Below, one piece after another: positions 29,030 through 39,292 of a stretch of 64,000 nucleotides of DNA (the first letter of the stretch is position 1; the number at the start of each line of letters is the position of its first letter). The notes under the pieces are model-generated. The model had not been told where the DNA came from. It did no database searches and saw only the letters and a program-made list of their open reading frames with translations. This stretch comes from Salinivibrio kushneri (GTDB lineage: Bacteria > Pseudomonadota > Gammaproteobacteria > Enterobacterales > Vibrionaceae). The position numbers and the translations under genes are program-made. Location of the stretch: positions 2,009,317 through 2,073,316 of the forward strand of contig NZ_CP114588.1 in assembly GCF_027286325.1 (NCBI RefSeq), read 5' to 3'.

Positions 29030-29485
29030 TTATGATGAAGAGAAGGGCGAGGGACGTCGACGTGCGATAATCGCTGCCATTTCATCCATTTGTCGTTGTT
29101 CTTGGTAACGAGCACGCTCTGCTTCCTCACGTTCTCGTTTTTCTATCAGCCATTCTAGTGATTGCCGGTGCTGGCGGGTTTGTTGCCATGTCTGACGGCA
29201 CTGCTCTAAATGATCTTTAAATTGATGCTCTGCATCTCTTTGTTTTGCCAAGGTTTCATCAAGCTGAACAATGAATTTATTTAAATGACCAAAGGCGCTG
29301 GCCGATAGCCCTGACTGACCACGCTCAGACATCTGACGGCAATACTCAAGCCGGTACTGTTCAATTTGCTCCAACTGGCGATAGTAATCATCAAGTGATT
29401 GCTGAGCCGCGCTCACACTGAGCTGGGCCTGCTTTTCATCCTCTTGGGCTTTCTCTAACAGCAACTGAAGTGCGTGATCGGCCAT
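29030..29485 (-). CDS. fliJ: FliJ, export chaperone-escort and ATPase stalk
   Basis: FliJ inserts into the FliI hexamer and couples it to FlhA. The 151 residues are almost all charged, coiled-coil helix (heptad-like Leu/Gln/Glu), with no membrane segment. It lies 3 nt after fliI and ends the fliEFGHIJ unit. Confidence 0.92.
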   Translation of the reverse strand: MADHALQLLLEKAQEDEKQAQLSVSAAQQSLDDYYRQLEQIEQYRLEYCRQMSERGQSGLSASAFGHLNKFIVQLDETLAKQRDAEHQFKDHLEQCRQTWQQTRQHRQSLEWLIEKREREEAERARYQEQRQMDEMAAIIARRRPSPFSSS

Positions 29486-29488
29486 CGG

Positions 29489-30808
29489 TTATCCCTGTAA
29501 GGTTGAACGCAACATATTGACACACATATCAAAAGGAACCACTTCTTTGATCCCTTGCTGCAGATAATTGTCGAGCTTAGGCTTCAAGCTAAACGCCTGA
29601 TCAACCGCCGCATCACTGCCCGGTTTGTAGGCGCCTATCGAGACCAGATCTTGATTTTTACGGCACACGGACAACACTTGCCGCACCGCTTTCGACATCA
29701 GAATTTGCTCATCGCTGGTAATGTTGGGCATCACTCGACTGACCGAACGCTCGACATCAATCGCTGGATAATGACCGCTATCGGCCAACTCGCGAGATAG
29801 CACAATATGACCATCGAGTATCGCTCGTGCCGCATCGGCAATAGGGTCTTGTAAATCATCCCCCTCCGTCAGTACGGTAAAAAAGGCCGTGATAGACCCC
29901 TGTCCAACGGCACCGTTCCCCGCGCGCTCTACTAGCGAAGGTAAGCGCGCAAATACTGAAGGTGGATACCCTTTGGTCGCGGGCGGCTCGCCTACCGACA
30001 ACGCAATTTCGCGCTGAGCCTGCGCAAACCGCGTTAACGAGTCCATCAATAAGAGAACATCAAGACCAAGATCGCGAAAATACTCCGCAATAGTCAACGC
30101 CGTTTGACAGCCTTTCAACCGCACCAACGGTGAGGCATCGGCTGGCGCGGCAACCACTACCGCTCGGGCGCGGCCTTCCTCTCCGAGGATATCGTCGATA
30201 AACTCTTTCACTTCTCGGCCACGCTCGCCAATCAAGCCTACGACCACCACTTGCGCAGTGGTACCGCGTGTCATCATCCCCAAGGTGACTGATTTACCTA
30301 CCCCAGAGCCGGCAAACAAGCCAATGCGCTGCCCTTTTCCTACCGTCAATAGACCATTGATCGCTTTGATGCCAACATCGAGCGGCTCACGAATCGGTTG
30401 ACGTGATAAGGGGTTTATCGGCATGCCCTCTAAACTTGCTTGCTTATCCGTGTAGATATCGCCCTTGCCATCCAGAGGATTCCCCATACCATCGATAACA
30501 CGCCCCAAGAGCTCCATACCAACGGAAAGCTGGCTACGTTCGGACAAGGGCGTCACTCTTGCCCCTGGCAACACCCCTGACACTTGCTCGTTGGGCATCA
30601 GATATAAAAGCTCACCAGCAAAGCCCACCACTTCAGCTTCAATGGTTCCGTTAAGGGTTTCAACCGAGCAAACAGAACCAATGGGTGCGCGACAGCCTAT
30701 AGCTTCAAGTGTCAGCCCAACCATACGCACCAATTTCCCCGATGCCACTGGCTTGGGGGCTAAATTATCAAGCTGACATTGTTTTAACCGCTCAGCAAGT
30801 TGGCTCAT
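29489..30808 (-). CDS. fliI: FliI, flagellum-specific ATPase
   Basis: FliI powers unfolding and delivery of export substrates. It is an F1-beta-like ATPase with Walker [12 protein letters not shown] at 163-173, [13 protein letters not shown], Walker [22 protein letters not shown], and the typical [18 protein letters not shown]. The 439-residue length is normal. Its start shares a base with the fliH stop. Confidence 0.97.
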   Translation of the reverse strand: MSQLAERLKQCQLDNLAPKPVASGKLVRMVGLTLEAIGCRAPIGSVCSVETLNGTIEAEVVGFAGELLYLMPNEQVSGVLPGARVTPLSERSQLSVGMELLGRVIDGMGNPLDGKGDIYTDKQASLEGMPINPLSRQPIREPLDVGIKAINGLLTVGKGQRIGLFAGSGVGKSVTLGMMTRGTTAQVVVVGLIGERGREVKEFIDDILGEEGRARAVVVAAPADASPLVRLKGCQTALTIAEYFRDLGLDVLLLMDSLTRFAQAQREIALSVGEPPATKGYPPSVFARLPSLVERAGNGAVGQGSITAFFTVLTEGDDLQDPIADAARAILDGHIVLSRELADSGHYPAIDVERSVSRVMPNITSDEQILMSKAVRQVLSVCRKNQDLVSIGAYKPGSDAAVDQAFSLKPKLDNYLQQGIKEVVPFDMCVNMLRSTLQG

Positions 30809-31770
30809 TATGATTGTCCTGGATCCTCAGTCGACGCGGCTTCATCTTGCGGCGCTTGTGTGGCTTCTCGCTCAACAGGTTCATCACTTGACGGCTCGTG
30901 CTCGGGGGCCGCCGGTTCGTTGGCATAGGCGCCGCTATCGACAGGCTCTACCGTTTCAGCGTCTGATGACGCCGCTTGGCGGGGTTGATTCTGCCCTTGA
31001 AACTCTCGTAACAACGCGTCCACGCGGTCAGCATAGCGGTAGTCGACGACTGAATCTTTGGCTTTTACATGGACATCTCCACGCGAGAGCGCGGGCTCTG
31101 ATTGCAAGGTCCAGTCGCGGGCTGCAAGCATATCGTCGTCATACGCGTCGGTGACAATGGCATAGTCATCTGGGTGCAAAGCAGCAGTGACAGGGTGATC
31201 GGCCACTGGCAAAGCGGCAATGGCGGCACGTAAGGTGTGTAGAATCACCTGAGGATTCGTGGCTAGCTCCACACCTGTTAATGATTTGGTCAAGGTCTGG
31301 ACCATCACCAACAGTTGTTGCTCAACATCCATATCCAGCTTTTCTAACGGATGACTTAACTGATTGAGTATGCTGTCAAGCTGCTGGCAACGCGCTTCAA
31401 TCAGCGCTTGCCCATCGGCGAGGCCTTGCTCAAATCCCGCCTTTTTTCCTTCTTCATGGCCTTTCTCATGCCCTTGTTCTAAACCAGCCTCGAGCCCCTC
31501 GGCATGCCCCAGCTGCTTGCCTTCTTCATACCCTTCGTCATAACCCTGCTGGCGAATGGCATCGAGGGCATCGGCGGTTAAAGGTTCGGGAGCAGGCTCG
31601 TTTTCCTCCGGCTCTACCTCAACCTCCGGCTCCCAACTGGGATCGTAATTGAGTGCGGTGTCTTTGGGCAGGTTTTCGCCTTCGTTGTAAGGGGGCAATG
31701 CCCACTTATCAATGCTTTCGGCATCGGCCTCATCAACGCGGATATAGCCACGGCGTTTTTCTAAACTCAT
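30808..31770 (-). CDS. fliH: FliH, FliI regulator
   Basis: FliH holds FliI and docks it to the C-ring. Features are an acidic N-terminus (to about 90), a glycine-repeat helix with GxxxG spacing (about 95-135), then the FliH C-terminal domain (about 145-250). A Pro/Glu/Ala-rich tail of about 60 residues lengthens it to 320, longer than enterobacterial FliH (about 235). It lies between fliG and fliI. Confidence 0.93.
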   Translation of the reverse strand: MSLEKRRGYIRVDEADAESIDKWALPPYNEGENLPKDTALNYDPSWEPEVEVEPEENEPAPEPLTADALDAIRQQGYDEGYEEGKQLGHAEGLEAGLEQGHEKGHEEGKKAGFEQGLADGQALIEARCQQLDSILNQLSHPLEKLDMDVEQQLLVMVQTLTKSLTGVELATNPQVILHTLRAAIAALPVADHPVTAALHPDDYAIVTDAYDDDMLAARDWTLQSEPALSRGDVHVKAKDSVVDYRYADRVDALLREFQGQNQPRQAASSDAETVEPVDSGAYANEPAAPEHEPSSDEPVEREATQAPQDEAASTEDPGQS

Positions 31771-31792
31771 CGTTGCCCCTTACAAAAACGAC

Positions 31793-32848
31793 TTAGACGA
31801 ACTCATCGCCGCCGCCTCCGGTAAGCATAATTTCACCGGCATCAGCGAGACGGCGCGCAATAGACAGGATTTCTTTCTGCGCCCCTTCCACGTCTGAAAC
31901 CCGGATTGGACCCATGGCTTCGATATCATCTTGCAACATCTCGGCTGCACGTTTTGACATGTTGCGATAGATTTTCTCGCGCAAGTTATCTTCCGCGCCT
32001 TTAAGCGCTTTTTGCAGCACTTCTTGTGGTACGTCACGTAGCAAGGTTTGCACGCCGCGATCGTCCACATCAATCAGGTTATCAAATACGAACATCAAGT
32101 CTTGGATTTGTGAGGCCATCTCTTCGTCTTGATCGCGAATCGAGTCCATCAACACCCCTTCGACGCTGTTATCCATGTAGTTCATGATTTCCGCTGCTGC
32201 TTTCAAGCCACCAATCTTGGCCGCTTGTGCCCCTGCTTGGCCTGCAAACTGCTTCTCCATGATCTCATTCAATTCATGGAGCGCAGCTGGTTGCACTTCT
32301 TCAAGGTTGGCAATCCGCATCATTAAATCGAGACGATCACGCTCTACAAATTGCGAGAGGATCTCCGCTGAGTGTTCGGGATCCAAATAGGATAAGACGA
32401 TGGTTTGGATTTGCGGGTGCTCGTTGATAATAATGCTGGCCACTTGGCGCGGATCCATCCATTTCAGTGAATCCAGCCCTTTCGAGCCACTGCCCAGCAA
32501 GATCTGATCGACTAGGTTATTCGCTTTGTCTTCACCCAAGGCAGCCACCAAAGCGTTGCGCACAAAGTCTTCACTGCCCATACCGATCGAGGTGTATTTC
32601 TGGATCTCCTCTAAAAAGGCACGGTGGACGGCAGCCACTTTATCCGAGTTAAGATCCGTCATTGAGGTCATCGCCGCGCCCACCCGTTGAACCTGTTTCG
32701 GCTCAAGGTGGCGGATGATACTCGCAGCATCTTGTTCACTTAAACTGAGTAGCAAAATGGCGGCTTTTTCAATCCCACTCAACGAGCTTATATCGAAGTT
32801 TGAGCCAGCTTGCTCATCACCGCCTGTGGTTGCGACTTCATTTGCCAT
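31793..32848 (-). CDS. fliG: FliG, rotor torque-generating protein
   Basis: FliG contacts the stator and generates torque. The 351 residues include the N-terminal MS-ring-binding domain, the middle EHPQ motif (NEHPQIQTIVLSYL) and the C-terminal torque domain with the charged-residue helix (DLMFVFDNLIDVDDRGVQTLLRDV). Its start overlaps fliF by 11 nt. Confidence 0.97.
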   Translation of the reverse strand: MANEVATTGGDEQAGSNFDISSLSGIEKAAILLLSLSEQDAASIIRHLEPKQVQRVGAAMTSMTDLNSDKVAAVHRAFLEEIQKYTSIGMGSEDFVRNALVAALGEDKANNLVDQILLGSGSKGLDSLKWMDPRQVASIIINEHPQIQTIVLSYLDPEHSAEILSQFVERDRLDLMMRIANLEEVQPAALHELNEIMEKQFAGQAGAQAAKIGGLKAAAEIMNYMDNSVEGVLMDSIRDQDEEMASQIQDLMFVFDNLIDVDDRGVQTLLRDVPQEVLQKALKGAEDNLREKIYRNMSKRAAEMLQDDIEAMGPIRVSDVEGAQKEILSIARRLADAGEIMLTGGGGDEFV

Positions 32849-34613
32849 CTTCGGTTACCCAATTTTTCACCGCTTGTGCGGCCAAGTCTGGCTCATTGGC
32901 CACCAGCGCCCGCACCGCTTTTAACAAGTCTTCATCTTTATGGAGGTTTGGTAGCTCAACATCTGACGCTGACATCGCAAAGTTGCTGGAACCGTCAAGC
33001 TCAGAACCTATCAAGCCAACATCATCGCCATCTGGGGTGATAGGTAAGCCGTCCGGGCCAAGGATTTCGCCATTGGGACCTACCGTATTGCCATCTTCGT
33101 CGGTATTTGGATACAGCAGCTTTTTCATCGCTGGACGCACCAAGACCACGATAATCACAATGATCACTAAGGCAGCCGCTAGCCAACGTACCCAGTCATT
33201 AAAGTTGGGGTGATCCCAAATCGGCACATCTTGCTCTGCCGCTTGCTCTGGCTCAACAAACGGGACGGCGATCACTTCAAGCACATCCCCACGTTGTTCG
33301 CTAAAGCCCACCCCGCCCATTAAGAGACGGCGGATTTTGGCTAGTTCGTCATCTGACAAAGGCTGCTTAACCGTATCGCCCGTTTCAGGATCGACGCTTT
33401 GTTTAAAGTTCACCGCGACAGAAACCGTTTGCCGGTCGATCACGCCTGATTGCGCGCGCCGATGACGAATCGTGGTGTCTAATTCAAAGTTACGGGTGGC
33501 TTCACGACTCACTGATCCGGTACCGCCTGCGCCATTTTTAAGATCCCTGACGTCTTCAGGAATGGAGGCATCGGCCGGTGGTTGGTTGCTCAGTGCCCCT
33601 GGGATCCCCGCGACTCGGTCCGAGCCATTGTAGTCTTCACGGGTATATTCGCTGCGGGTGGCGGGCGTATTCGGGTTAAACTGACGCTGCGTTTCTTCCA
33701 GTGAACTGAAATCCAGTGACACGTCGACTTGCGAGGTATAGTTCCCCAGCCCTAATACAGGAATCAATATCGAGTCAATTTTCTCACGCAACTGGCGCTC
33801 TTGCTTGCGCTCCAGCTCATATTCTTTGCGTCGTGCGGCGGAAGCGGGATCTTCACTGCCAGAGTTTAGCAAGCGACCATGCTGATCGGTCACTGTGACA
33901 CGCGTGGGTTTAAGCGACGGGACCGCTGAGGCGACCATATCAACGATGGAGTCTACTTCCTCTTGGCCAAGGGTGTTAGAGCCCCCCAACGTCAAAAAGA
34001 CAGTGGCTGACGCCTCTTGATTGTGGCGCACAAAGACACTCTGTTTAGGCATCGCTAACAAGACACGTGCTTTTCGCACTTGCCGCACTTCTTCAATGGC
34101 GGCGGCAAGCTGACGTTCGCGGCTGAGTTTAAGACGTTCTTGTTCAAGCTTTTGTGAAACCCCAAACCCCATATCGTTGAGCAAGATCTCATCGCCTTCC
34201 GCCGTGCTGGTATTGAGACCAACACGGGTCAGATCGAGCCGAATCGAGGAATAATCACTTGAGGGAACGCGGATGGTATTACCATCTAATTGATATTCAA
34301 CTTTGTTCTGGTCAAGGTGATCCAAAACAGGGATCAGTTCTTCTGTTTCGTACGTACCCAGTGGCCGCATTTCGGGTTCCTGCACCCAGAAAAACAGCAT
34401 CATGATCAGTGCGACACAAATCGCAACCGCTAACACCAAGATCAACTGGCGCACCATGTCGAGATCGCCAAATATCGAGTTTGACGATGCTGACTGTTCT
34501 GATGCGTCCGGATCTTGCGTGCTTTGCTCTGCGTCTAATGCCGCATCGGTCGATGGCAGTGCTGCTGCGCCATCTGAAACCGCCAGATCGGTGTTTTGGT
34601 TCTCTTCAGCCAC
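32838..34613 (-). CDS. fliF: FliF, MS-ring protein
   Basis: FliF builds the MS ring, the first structure of the basal body. An N-terminal acidic cytoplasmic tail precedes membrane segment 1 (about 55-75, LVLAVAICVALIMMLFFW). Periplasmic ring-building motifs follow (including VRKARVLLAMPKQSVFVRHNQEASATVFL), then membrane segment 2 (about 465-487) and a C-terminal FliG-binding helix (EDLLKAVRALVANEPDLAAQAVKNWV). The 591-residue length is normal. It is 15 nt after fliE. Confidence 0.97.
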   Translation of the reverse strand: MAEENQNTDLAVSDGAAALPSTDAALDAEQSTQDPDASEQSASSNSIFGDLDMVRQLILVLAVAICVALIMMLFFWVQEPEMRPLGTYETEELIPVLDHLDQNKVEYQLDGNTIRVPSSDYSSIRLDLTRVGLNTSTAEGDEILLNDMGFGVSQKLEQERLKLSRERQLAAAIEEVRQVRKARVLLAMPKQSVFVRHNQEASATVFLTLGGSNTLGQEEVDSIVDMVASAVPSLKPTRVTVTDQHGRLLNSGSEDPASAARRKEYELERKQERQLREKIDSILIPVLGLGNYTSQVDVSLDFSSLEETQRQFNPNTPATRSEYTREDYNGSDRVAGIPGALSNQPPADASIPEDVRDLKNGAGGTGSVSREATRNFELDTTIRHRRAQSGVIDRQTVSVAVNFKQSVDPETGDTVKQPLSDDELAKIRRLLMGGVGFSEQRGDVLEVIAVPFVEPEQAAEQDVPIWDHPNFNDWVRWLAAALVIIVIIVVLVRPAMKKLLYPNTDEDGNTVGPNGEILGPDGLPITPDGDDVGLIGSELDGSSNFAMSASDVELPNLHKDEDLLKAVRALVANEPDLAAQAVKNWVTEDGK

Positions 34614-34628
34614 TGATTAATTCCTACA

Positions 34629-34940
34629 TTAAACAGGCATATTCATGAGTTCTTTATACGCCTCAACTAACTTGTTGCGCGTTTGCACGGTGGCATCAAA
34701 CGCCACACTCGACTTGTTTCGAGCTATCATGACATCCGATAAGCTTACGTTGCGGTCACCTTCATCGAACCGTGTGGCAAGCTCACCCGAGGTTTTTTGT
34801 AATCCATTCACATGGTTAATCGCACTGGCAAGCATATCGCCAAATTCTTGGCTGACTTGTTGACCGGTTGCAGGCTGAGAGACATTCTTTGCCGCTGCCG
34901 CCATGGCTTGCATCTCTTGCGTCAAGGCATTCGCTTTCAT
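34629..34940 (-). CDS. fliE: FliE, MS-ring to rod adaptor
   Basis: FliE joins the MS ring to the proximal rod. The start at 34940 gives 103 residues (MKANALTQEMQAM) and has AGGAAGGA 6 nt upstream. The C-terminal helix contains SLSDVMIARNKSSVAFDATVQTRNKLVEAYKELMNMPV, typical of FliE. It is the first gene of fliEFGHIJ. Confidence 0.94.
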   Translation of the reverse strand: MKANALTQEMQAMAAAAKNVSQPATGQQVSQEFGDMLASAINHVNGLQKTSGELATRFDEGDRNVSLSDVMIARNKSSVAFDATVQTRNKLVEAYKELMNMPV

Positions 34941-35005
34941 CGTCGATCCTTCCTGTGTCAATATTTTGTCAATTCAGTCAGATTTTCATCAGTCATCTTA
35001 CTATG

Positions 35006-35021
35006 TGCAACTTTGAGACCA
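35006..35021 (-). promoter_or_regulatory. Sigma-54 promoter of the fliEFGHIJ operon
   Basis: Minus strand TGGTCTCAAAGTTGCA, with GG-N10-GC spacing and a full TTGCA -12 element, lies 65 nt upstream of fliE and after the flrC stop at 35051. Confidence 0.85.
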
Positions 35022-35050
35022 CTTTCGCAAAGGCTGACGACTCTGTGTGA

Positions 35051-36460
35051 TTACTGGGGAATATCAATCCCTGCGTCGCGCATTTTGGCGAGCTTATAAC
35101 GCAGTGTCCTGGGGCTGATCCCTAAGCGCTCTGCCACATCTTTACGCCGCCCCTCGCAGGCTCGAATGGTCTCCAATATGATGGAAAACTCCTGATCGCG
35201 TAATTCATTGCCTAACCCTGCACCATTAGACTGCGCTTCCATCGCATCATGACTGGGTACGGAAGATGGCGTTGCCGTCGAAACGGTTGATTGGCTATCC
35301 ATCACCTTGCTTTGTAAACTTGAGGCATCTTGCCAGTCTTGCCCTTCGAGTAAAATGTCTGTCGCTTGAATATGAGATTGGGTTGCCAGTATCAAGGCAC
35401 GTTGCATCACGTTGTCCAGCTCCCGTACATTACCCGGCCATGCGTAACTCAATAATTTTTGCTCTGCATCTGGGTGTAACGTCGGGCAAGGCAACCCTTG
35501 CTTTTGGCAGTGGCGTGACAACAAATAGTTCGCCAGTGGAATAATGTCCCCTGGACGCTCTTGCAACGCCGGCCAAGTGATCGGAAACACATTCAAACGG
35601 TAATACAAGTCTTCGCGAAAGTGGCCTTGGGCGACATAGTCTTTTAGATCACGGTTACTGGTCGCCAGTACCCGTAAATCAAGCTGAATGCTTTTACGGC
35701 CCCCCAAACGCTCTACCTCGCGCTCTTGCAACACACGGAGCAACTTGGCTTGCAGCCCCAAATCCATCTCACTGATTTCATCCAATAAGATAGTGCCGCC
35801 TTGGGCCTGTTCAAATTTCCCCGGACACGCTTGCACGGCCCCGGTAAATGCCCCTTTCTCATAGCCAAAAAGGGTTGCTTCCAGCATGTTCTCCGGAATA
35901 GCAGCGCAATTAATCGCGACAAAAGGCGCACTTGAGCGTCCCGAATGATCGTGAATATAACGTGCCATCACTTCTTTCCCTGAGCCAGATGGGCCAAGGA
36001 TCATTACGTTGGCATCCGTGCTGGCGACTTTATCGGCGAGCGCTAGCAAAGCAACACTTTTTGGATCTTCTGCGATAGCATCCGAGTCATCGTTTTTCAC
36101 CGGTGCATACCGGCTAACCATATTAAGCAAGACCTCAGGGGCAAACGGCTTGGCCATGTAATCAATGGCGCCTTCTTTCATCGCCGCCACCGCGTCTTCA
36201 ATGTTGGCATAGGCCGTCATCAGCAAAACAGGTAAATTCGGCATATGCGTTTTGATTGAGCGCAACAGCGCCAAGCCATCCATGCCCGCCATCTGCACAT
36301 CTGAGACAACGATATCAATCGTCTCGGATTTTAAAGTGACCAAGGCTTGTTCCGCACTGTCCGCTTCACGCCAATGGTATCCAGCCAATGCCAGGGTATC
36401 GACAAGCGCTTCGCGCAAGCCTTCATCATCTTCAACGATTAGCACTGTGGTTTGGCTCAT
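35051..36460 (-). CDS. flrC: FlrC, sigma-54 response regulator for class III flagellar genes
   Basis: FlrC, phosphorylated by FlrB, activates sigma-54 promoters for hook-basal-body genes and a flagellin. The receiver (1-120) has acidic EDDE and phospho-acceptor Asp in VVSDVQMAG. The AAA+ domain has GPSGSGKE and the sigma-54-contact GAFTGA loop. The C-terminal Fis-type helix-turn-helix is RRKDVAERLGISPRTLRYKL. It overlaps flrB by 4 nt. Confidence 0.95.
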   Translation of the reverse strand: MSQTTVLIVEDDEGLREALVDTLALAGYHWREADSAEQALVTLKSETIDIVVSDVQMAGMDGLALLRSIKTHMPNLPVLLMTAYANIEDAVAAMKEGAIDYMAKPFAPEVLLNMVSRYAPVKNDDSDAIAEDPKSVALLALADKVASTDANVMILGPSGSGKEVMARYIHDHSGRSSAPFVAINCAAIPENMLEATLFGYEKGAFTGAVQACPGKFEQAQGGTILLDEISEMDLGLQAKLLRVLQEREVERLGGRKSIQLDLRVLATSNRDLKDYVAQGHFREDLYYRLNVFPITWPALQERPGDIIPLANYLLSRHCQKQGLPCPTLHPDAEQKLLSYAWPGNVRELDNVMQRALILATQSHIQATDILLEGQDWQDASSLQSKVMDSQSTVSTATPSSVPSHDAMEAQSNGAGLGNELRDQEFSIILETIRACEGRRKDVAERLGISPRTLRYKLAKMRDAGIDIPQ

Positions 36461-37506
36461 TGTGTTTCTCCTACGCTCTTACCCTGCTCTGCCGCCGCCC
36501 CTTTGACGATCGGCAAACACAATGTAAAACAGGCCCCTTTTTCAGGCTCGGATTGTAAGGTGAGTTTGCCATCATGGGCATGACACACCATTTGCACAAC
36601 GGCGAGGCCTAGACCTGTACCTTGCTGTCGTGTGGTAAAAAAAGGCTCCAACACTTTCGCTTGCAGTTCAGGCGCAATCCCAGGGCCATTATCCGCAACA
36701 GACAACAATAAATTATCGCCTTGTTGGCGCGAATCCACCACCACTTGGCAACCCTTGCCTGCCACTTGGACGGCATTGACGACCAAGTTACTGAGCGCGC
36801 TGGCCAATGCATTAGGATTACCGAGCAACGAGAGACTTTCATCATCACTATTGATAGCAAAATCAACATCGTGACCTTGAATAACCGCATCCACCATAGG
36901 CTCGAACTCGTTAAATAACTGTTCAACGGTAAACACTTTAACCACTTTGTTGTCGCCACCCTTAGCAAACAACAACATGTCGTTCACTTGCTTTTCCAAG
37001 TCATGTAGCCGGTCTAACAGTTTGAATTGAAAGCGTTGCCGCGTCGCATCATTAAGGTTGGGCGCCCCTAGATTCGACGCATATAAAATCGCGCTAGAAA
37101 GCGGAGTACGTACTTGGTGTGCCAGCGACGCCACCATTTTTCCCAACGACGATAACCGTTGCAGATCACTAACGCGCGACTGCAATAAACGGGTTTCTGT
37201 CATGTCGGTGATCAAGATAAGTTGCCCTGAATCGGACGCTGAAATGGCAAGCTTCACCCGACGGCCATCTTTGAGAGAGACCTCGTGTCCATCATCATCT
37301 CGTGGTGAGAATGCGCGTTGAATCACATCAAACCAGCGCTGCTGAGTGAGCGGCTCCCCAAGGAGGCGATGCGCCTCTGGATTGGCTTCAGCGACACGGC
37401 CATTGGCATCAAGCAAAATAACGCCTGCTGGCATCACATCGAGAACTTGCTTATACCGAGTGACTTGTTGATCCACTGATCCCAGTGGCGAAGATTGGGT
37501 TTCCAT
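36457..37506 (-). CDS. flrB: FlrB, cytoplasmic histidine kinase
   Basis: FlrB phosphorylates FlrC. A PAS-like domain (about 15-110, VMPAGVILLDANGRVAEANPEAHRLLG) precedes HisKA with the phospho-His in SLAHQVRTPLSSAI. The ATPase domain has SNLVVNAVQVAG, VADNGPGIAP and GTGLGLAVV. There is no membrane segment, as in Vibrio FlrB. It is preceded by a sigma-54 site at 37546. Confidence 0.95.
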   Translation of the reverse strand: METQSSPLGSVDQQVTRYKQVLDVMPAGVILLDANGRVAEANPEAHRLLGEPLTQQRWFDVIQRAFSPRDDDGHEVSLKDGRRVKLAISASDSGQLILITDMTETRLLQSRVSDLQRLSSLGKMVASLAHQVRTPLSSAILYASNLGAPNLNDATRQRFQFKLLDRLHDLEKQVNDMLLFAKGGDNKVVKVFTVEQLFNEFEPMVDAVIQGHDVDFAINSDDESLSLLGNPNALASALSNLVVNAVQVAGKGCQVVVDSRQQGDNLLLSVADNGPGIAPELQAKVLEPFFTTRQQGTGLGLAVVQMVCHAHDGKLTLQSEPEKGACFTLCLPIVKGAAAEQGKSVGETQ

Positions 37507-37545
37507 TTAGGCAACACACATTTCGATCAAGGTTTTACTCACTTA

Positions 37546-37561
37546 AGCAGAGATTATGCCA
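37546..37561 (-). promoter_or_regulatory. Sigma-54 promoter of flrBC
   Basis: Minus strand TGGCATAATCTCTGCT has the GG-N10-GC spacing; the -12 element is CTGCT rather than TTGCT. It lies 39 nt upstream of flrB and just after the flrA terminator, as expected for an FlrA-activated class II promoter. Confidence 0.75.
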
Positions 37562-37595
37562 TAAAAATCGCTAACATTATCAGCCATTTGGAGAC

Positions 37596-37630
37596 AAAAA
37601 AGCGAAGTCATTTTTTTGACTCCGCTTTTT
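37596..37630 (-). terminator. Terminator after flrA
   Basis: A near-perfect stem (GCGGAGTCA / TGACTTCGC on the minus strand, one mismatch) around an A-rich 7-nt loop, followed by six Ts, 14 nt past the flrA stop. The stem extends with A/T pairs on both sides, so it could also act on plus-strand transcripts. Confidence 0.85.
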
Positions 37631-37644
37631 GACGCCTCGTCGAT

Positions 37645-39129
37645 CTAGATTAATTCTTCCTTGTTCAAACCGTACTTTCGCATCTTTTCTACCAGTGTCG
37701 TGCGCCGCATACTCAGCATGTCAGCCGCCCTAGCAACCACACCAGACTGCGCCTCTAGCGCCTGCTTAATCAAATCAATCTCGACCTCGGCGAGGGTTTC
37801 TTTCAAATTAACGCCCTCAGGCGGCAAATTTGTCAGGCCGGGGCTATCCGCAAAGCCAGGCATGTCCTCTTCGAAAGCAGGCTCGTCCGGCTCATGGAAC
37901 ATCGCGGTGAGGGCATCGCGTTCAGCCATCTCAGTATCTTCGACCGAATAGGCCTCAGGCTGAAATTCAGGAATATCACTGTAACGATATTTAGCTGGCA
38001 AATGATTCACATCGACCATTTGTCCTGGGTACAAAATAACCAAACGCTCAATCAAGTTCGCCAGCTCGCGAACATTGCCTGGCCATTCATGTTCCATCAA
38101 CGAATTAATCGCCCGAGGGGAAATATGGATCCGGCCATTCCCTTCCACATCAAGCCTAGACATTAGCTCATGGATTAATAGCGGGATATCATCGATTCGC
38201 TCGCGTAGCGCCGGCATTTCGATCGGGAAGACATTGAGTCGGTAATACAAATCTTCCCGAAACTCACCGTCTTTGATCATGGTTTCTAGCGTACGGTGGG
38301 TCGCGGCAACGACACGAACATTGGCGCGAATGCTTTTGTTTCCTCCCACGCGCTCAAACGTACGCTCTTGCAACACGCGTAACAATTTGACTTGCATTGG
38401 CATCGGCATGTCGCCAATTTCATCCAAAAACAGCGTTCCGCCTTCCGCTAGCTCGAAGCGCCCTTTACGCGCTGATATCGCCCCCGTGAAGGCGCCTTTC
38501 TCATGGCCGAACAGTTCACTTTCCAACAACTCGCCTGGAATCGCACCACAATTAACAGGCACAAAGGGGCCAGACGCGCGTGACGAGGCATGGTGTACAT
38601 GGCGCGCCACGACTTCTTTTCCGGTACCAGATTCACCGAGGATCAAAACACTGGCTTCGGTAGAAGCGACCTGCTCTATGAGATGACGGACCTGTTCGAT
38701 GGCGTCGCTTTTACCCACCATGTTATGAAAGGCGGTATTATCGCCAGACAATTGTGGAATACTGAAAGCCTGTTTACCGGCAAACTCGCGGCAGTGATGG
38801 AGTGCATCGAATAATTGCGGGTAGTTCAAAGGTAACCCGAGTTCACCGACATAGTTGGGTAACCCTGAAAGTTCACGATCGTGGCGTCGAATCGCAATCA
38901 CAGGAACGTGATGATAGGTAGCAAGCTGCTCAAGTACTTTTTCAAGTAACGGTGTCGAGCGGACGTGGCCAAGAAAACATGCGCCCCAGTTTTGCTCCCA
39001 AAGTGCATCACTGACATCTGTGGTCGAGTGAAGCGCGTAACGCTCGCCGATAAAGTCGAGTATCACGCCGAGATCGTGACGAAACTGGTCATCGTCATCG
39101 ATAACGAGGATCTTTGCTAAATCTTGCAT
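37645..39129 (-). CDS. flrA: FlrA, master sigma-54 activator of the flagellar hierarchy
   Basis: FlrA (FleQ family) starts the flagellar cascade by activating flrBC and other class II promoters; in relatives its activity is lowered by c-di-GMP and FlhG. The start at 39129 ([16 protein letters not shown]) gives 494 residues. It has a receiver-like FleQ domain (1-125), AAA+ with GESGTGKE and GAFTGA, and a C-terminal Fis-type helix-turn-helix ([20 protein letters not shown]). No strong ribosome site was seen at this start. It is monocistronic, bounded by a sigma-70-like promoter and a terminator. Confidence 0.95.
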   Translation of the reverse strand: MQDLAKILVIDDDDQFRHDLGVILDFIGERYALHSTTDVSDALWEQNWGACFLGHVRSTPLLEKVLEQLATYHHVPVIAIRRHDRELSGLPNYVGELGLPLNYPQLFDALHHCREFAGKQAFSIPQLSGDNTAFHNMVGKSDAIEQVRHLIEQVASTEASVLILGESGTGKEVVARHVHHASSRASGPFVPVNCGAIPGELLESELFGHEKGAFTGAISARKGRFELAEGGTLFLDEIGDMPMPMQVKLLRVLQERTFERVGGNKSIRANVRVVAATHRTLETMIKDGEFREDLYYRLNVFPIEMPALRERIDDIPLLIHELMSRLDVEGNGRIHISPRAINSLMEHEWPGNVRELANLIERLVILYPGQMVDVNHLPAKYRYSDIPEFQPEAYSVEDTEMAERDALTAMFHEPDEPAFEEDMPGFADSPGLTNLPPEGVNLKETLAEVEIDLIKQALEAQSGVVARAADMLSMRRTTLVEKMRKYGLNKEELI

Positions 39130-39157
39130 GTGTGAGATACGTCTGCCCTGATAACTT

Positions 39158-39186
39158 TTTATAATTGTGTCGCTTTTAAGCAACAA
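39158..39186 (-). promoter_or_regulatory. Sigma-70-like promoter of flrA
   Basis: Minus strand TTGTTG, 17-nt spacer, TATAAA, ending 28 nt upstream of the flrA start. No GG-N10-GC sigma-54 site was seen here, consistent with FlrA being at the top of the cascade. Confidence 0.55.
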
Positions 39187-39238
39187 CAATCTCAATTTTA
39201 ATCAAGACATTGTAATAGAGAACGCGCATAAGGCAACC

Positions 39239-39263
39239 GGAGACACAGTAAACCTGTGACTCC
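39239..39263 (-). terminator. Hairpin between fliS and flrA
   Basis: A 10-bp inverted repeat with one mismatch (GGAGTCACAG / CTGTGTCTCC on the minus strand) and a 5-nt loop, 29 nt after the fliS stop. No T run follows, so it may be a weak terminator or an mRNA end-stabiliser. Confidence 0.4.
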
Positions 39264-39292
39264 AGTGCCATGTCAGTAGTTTGATAGGCAGT

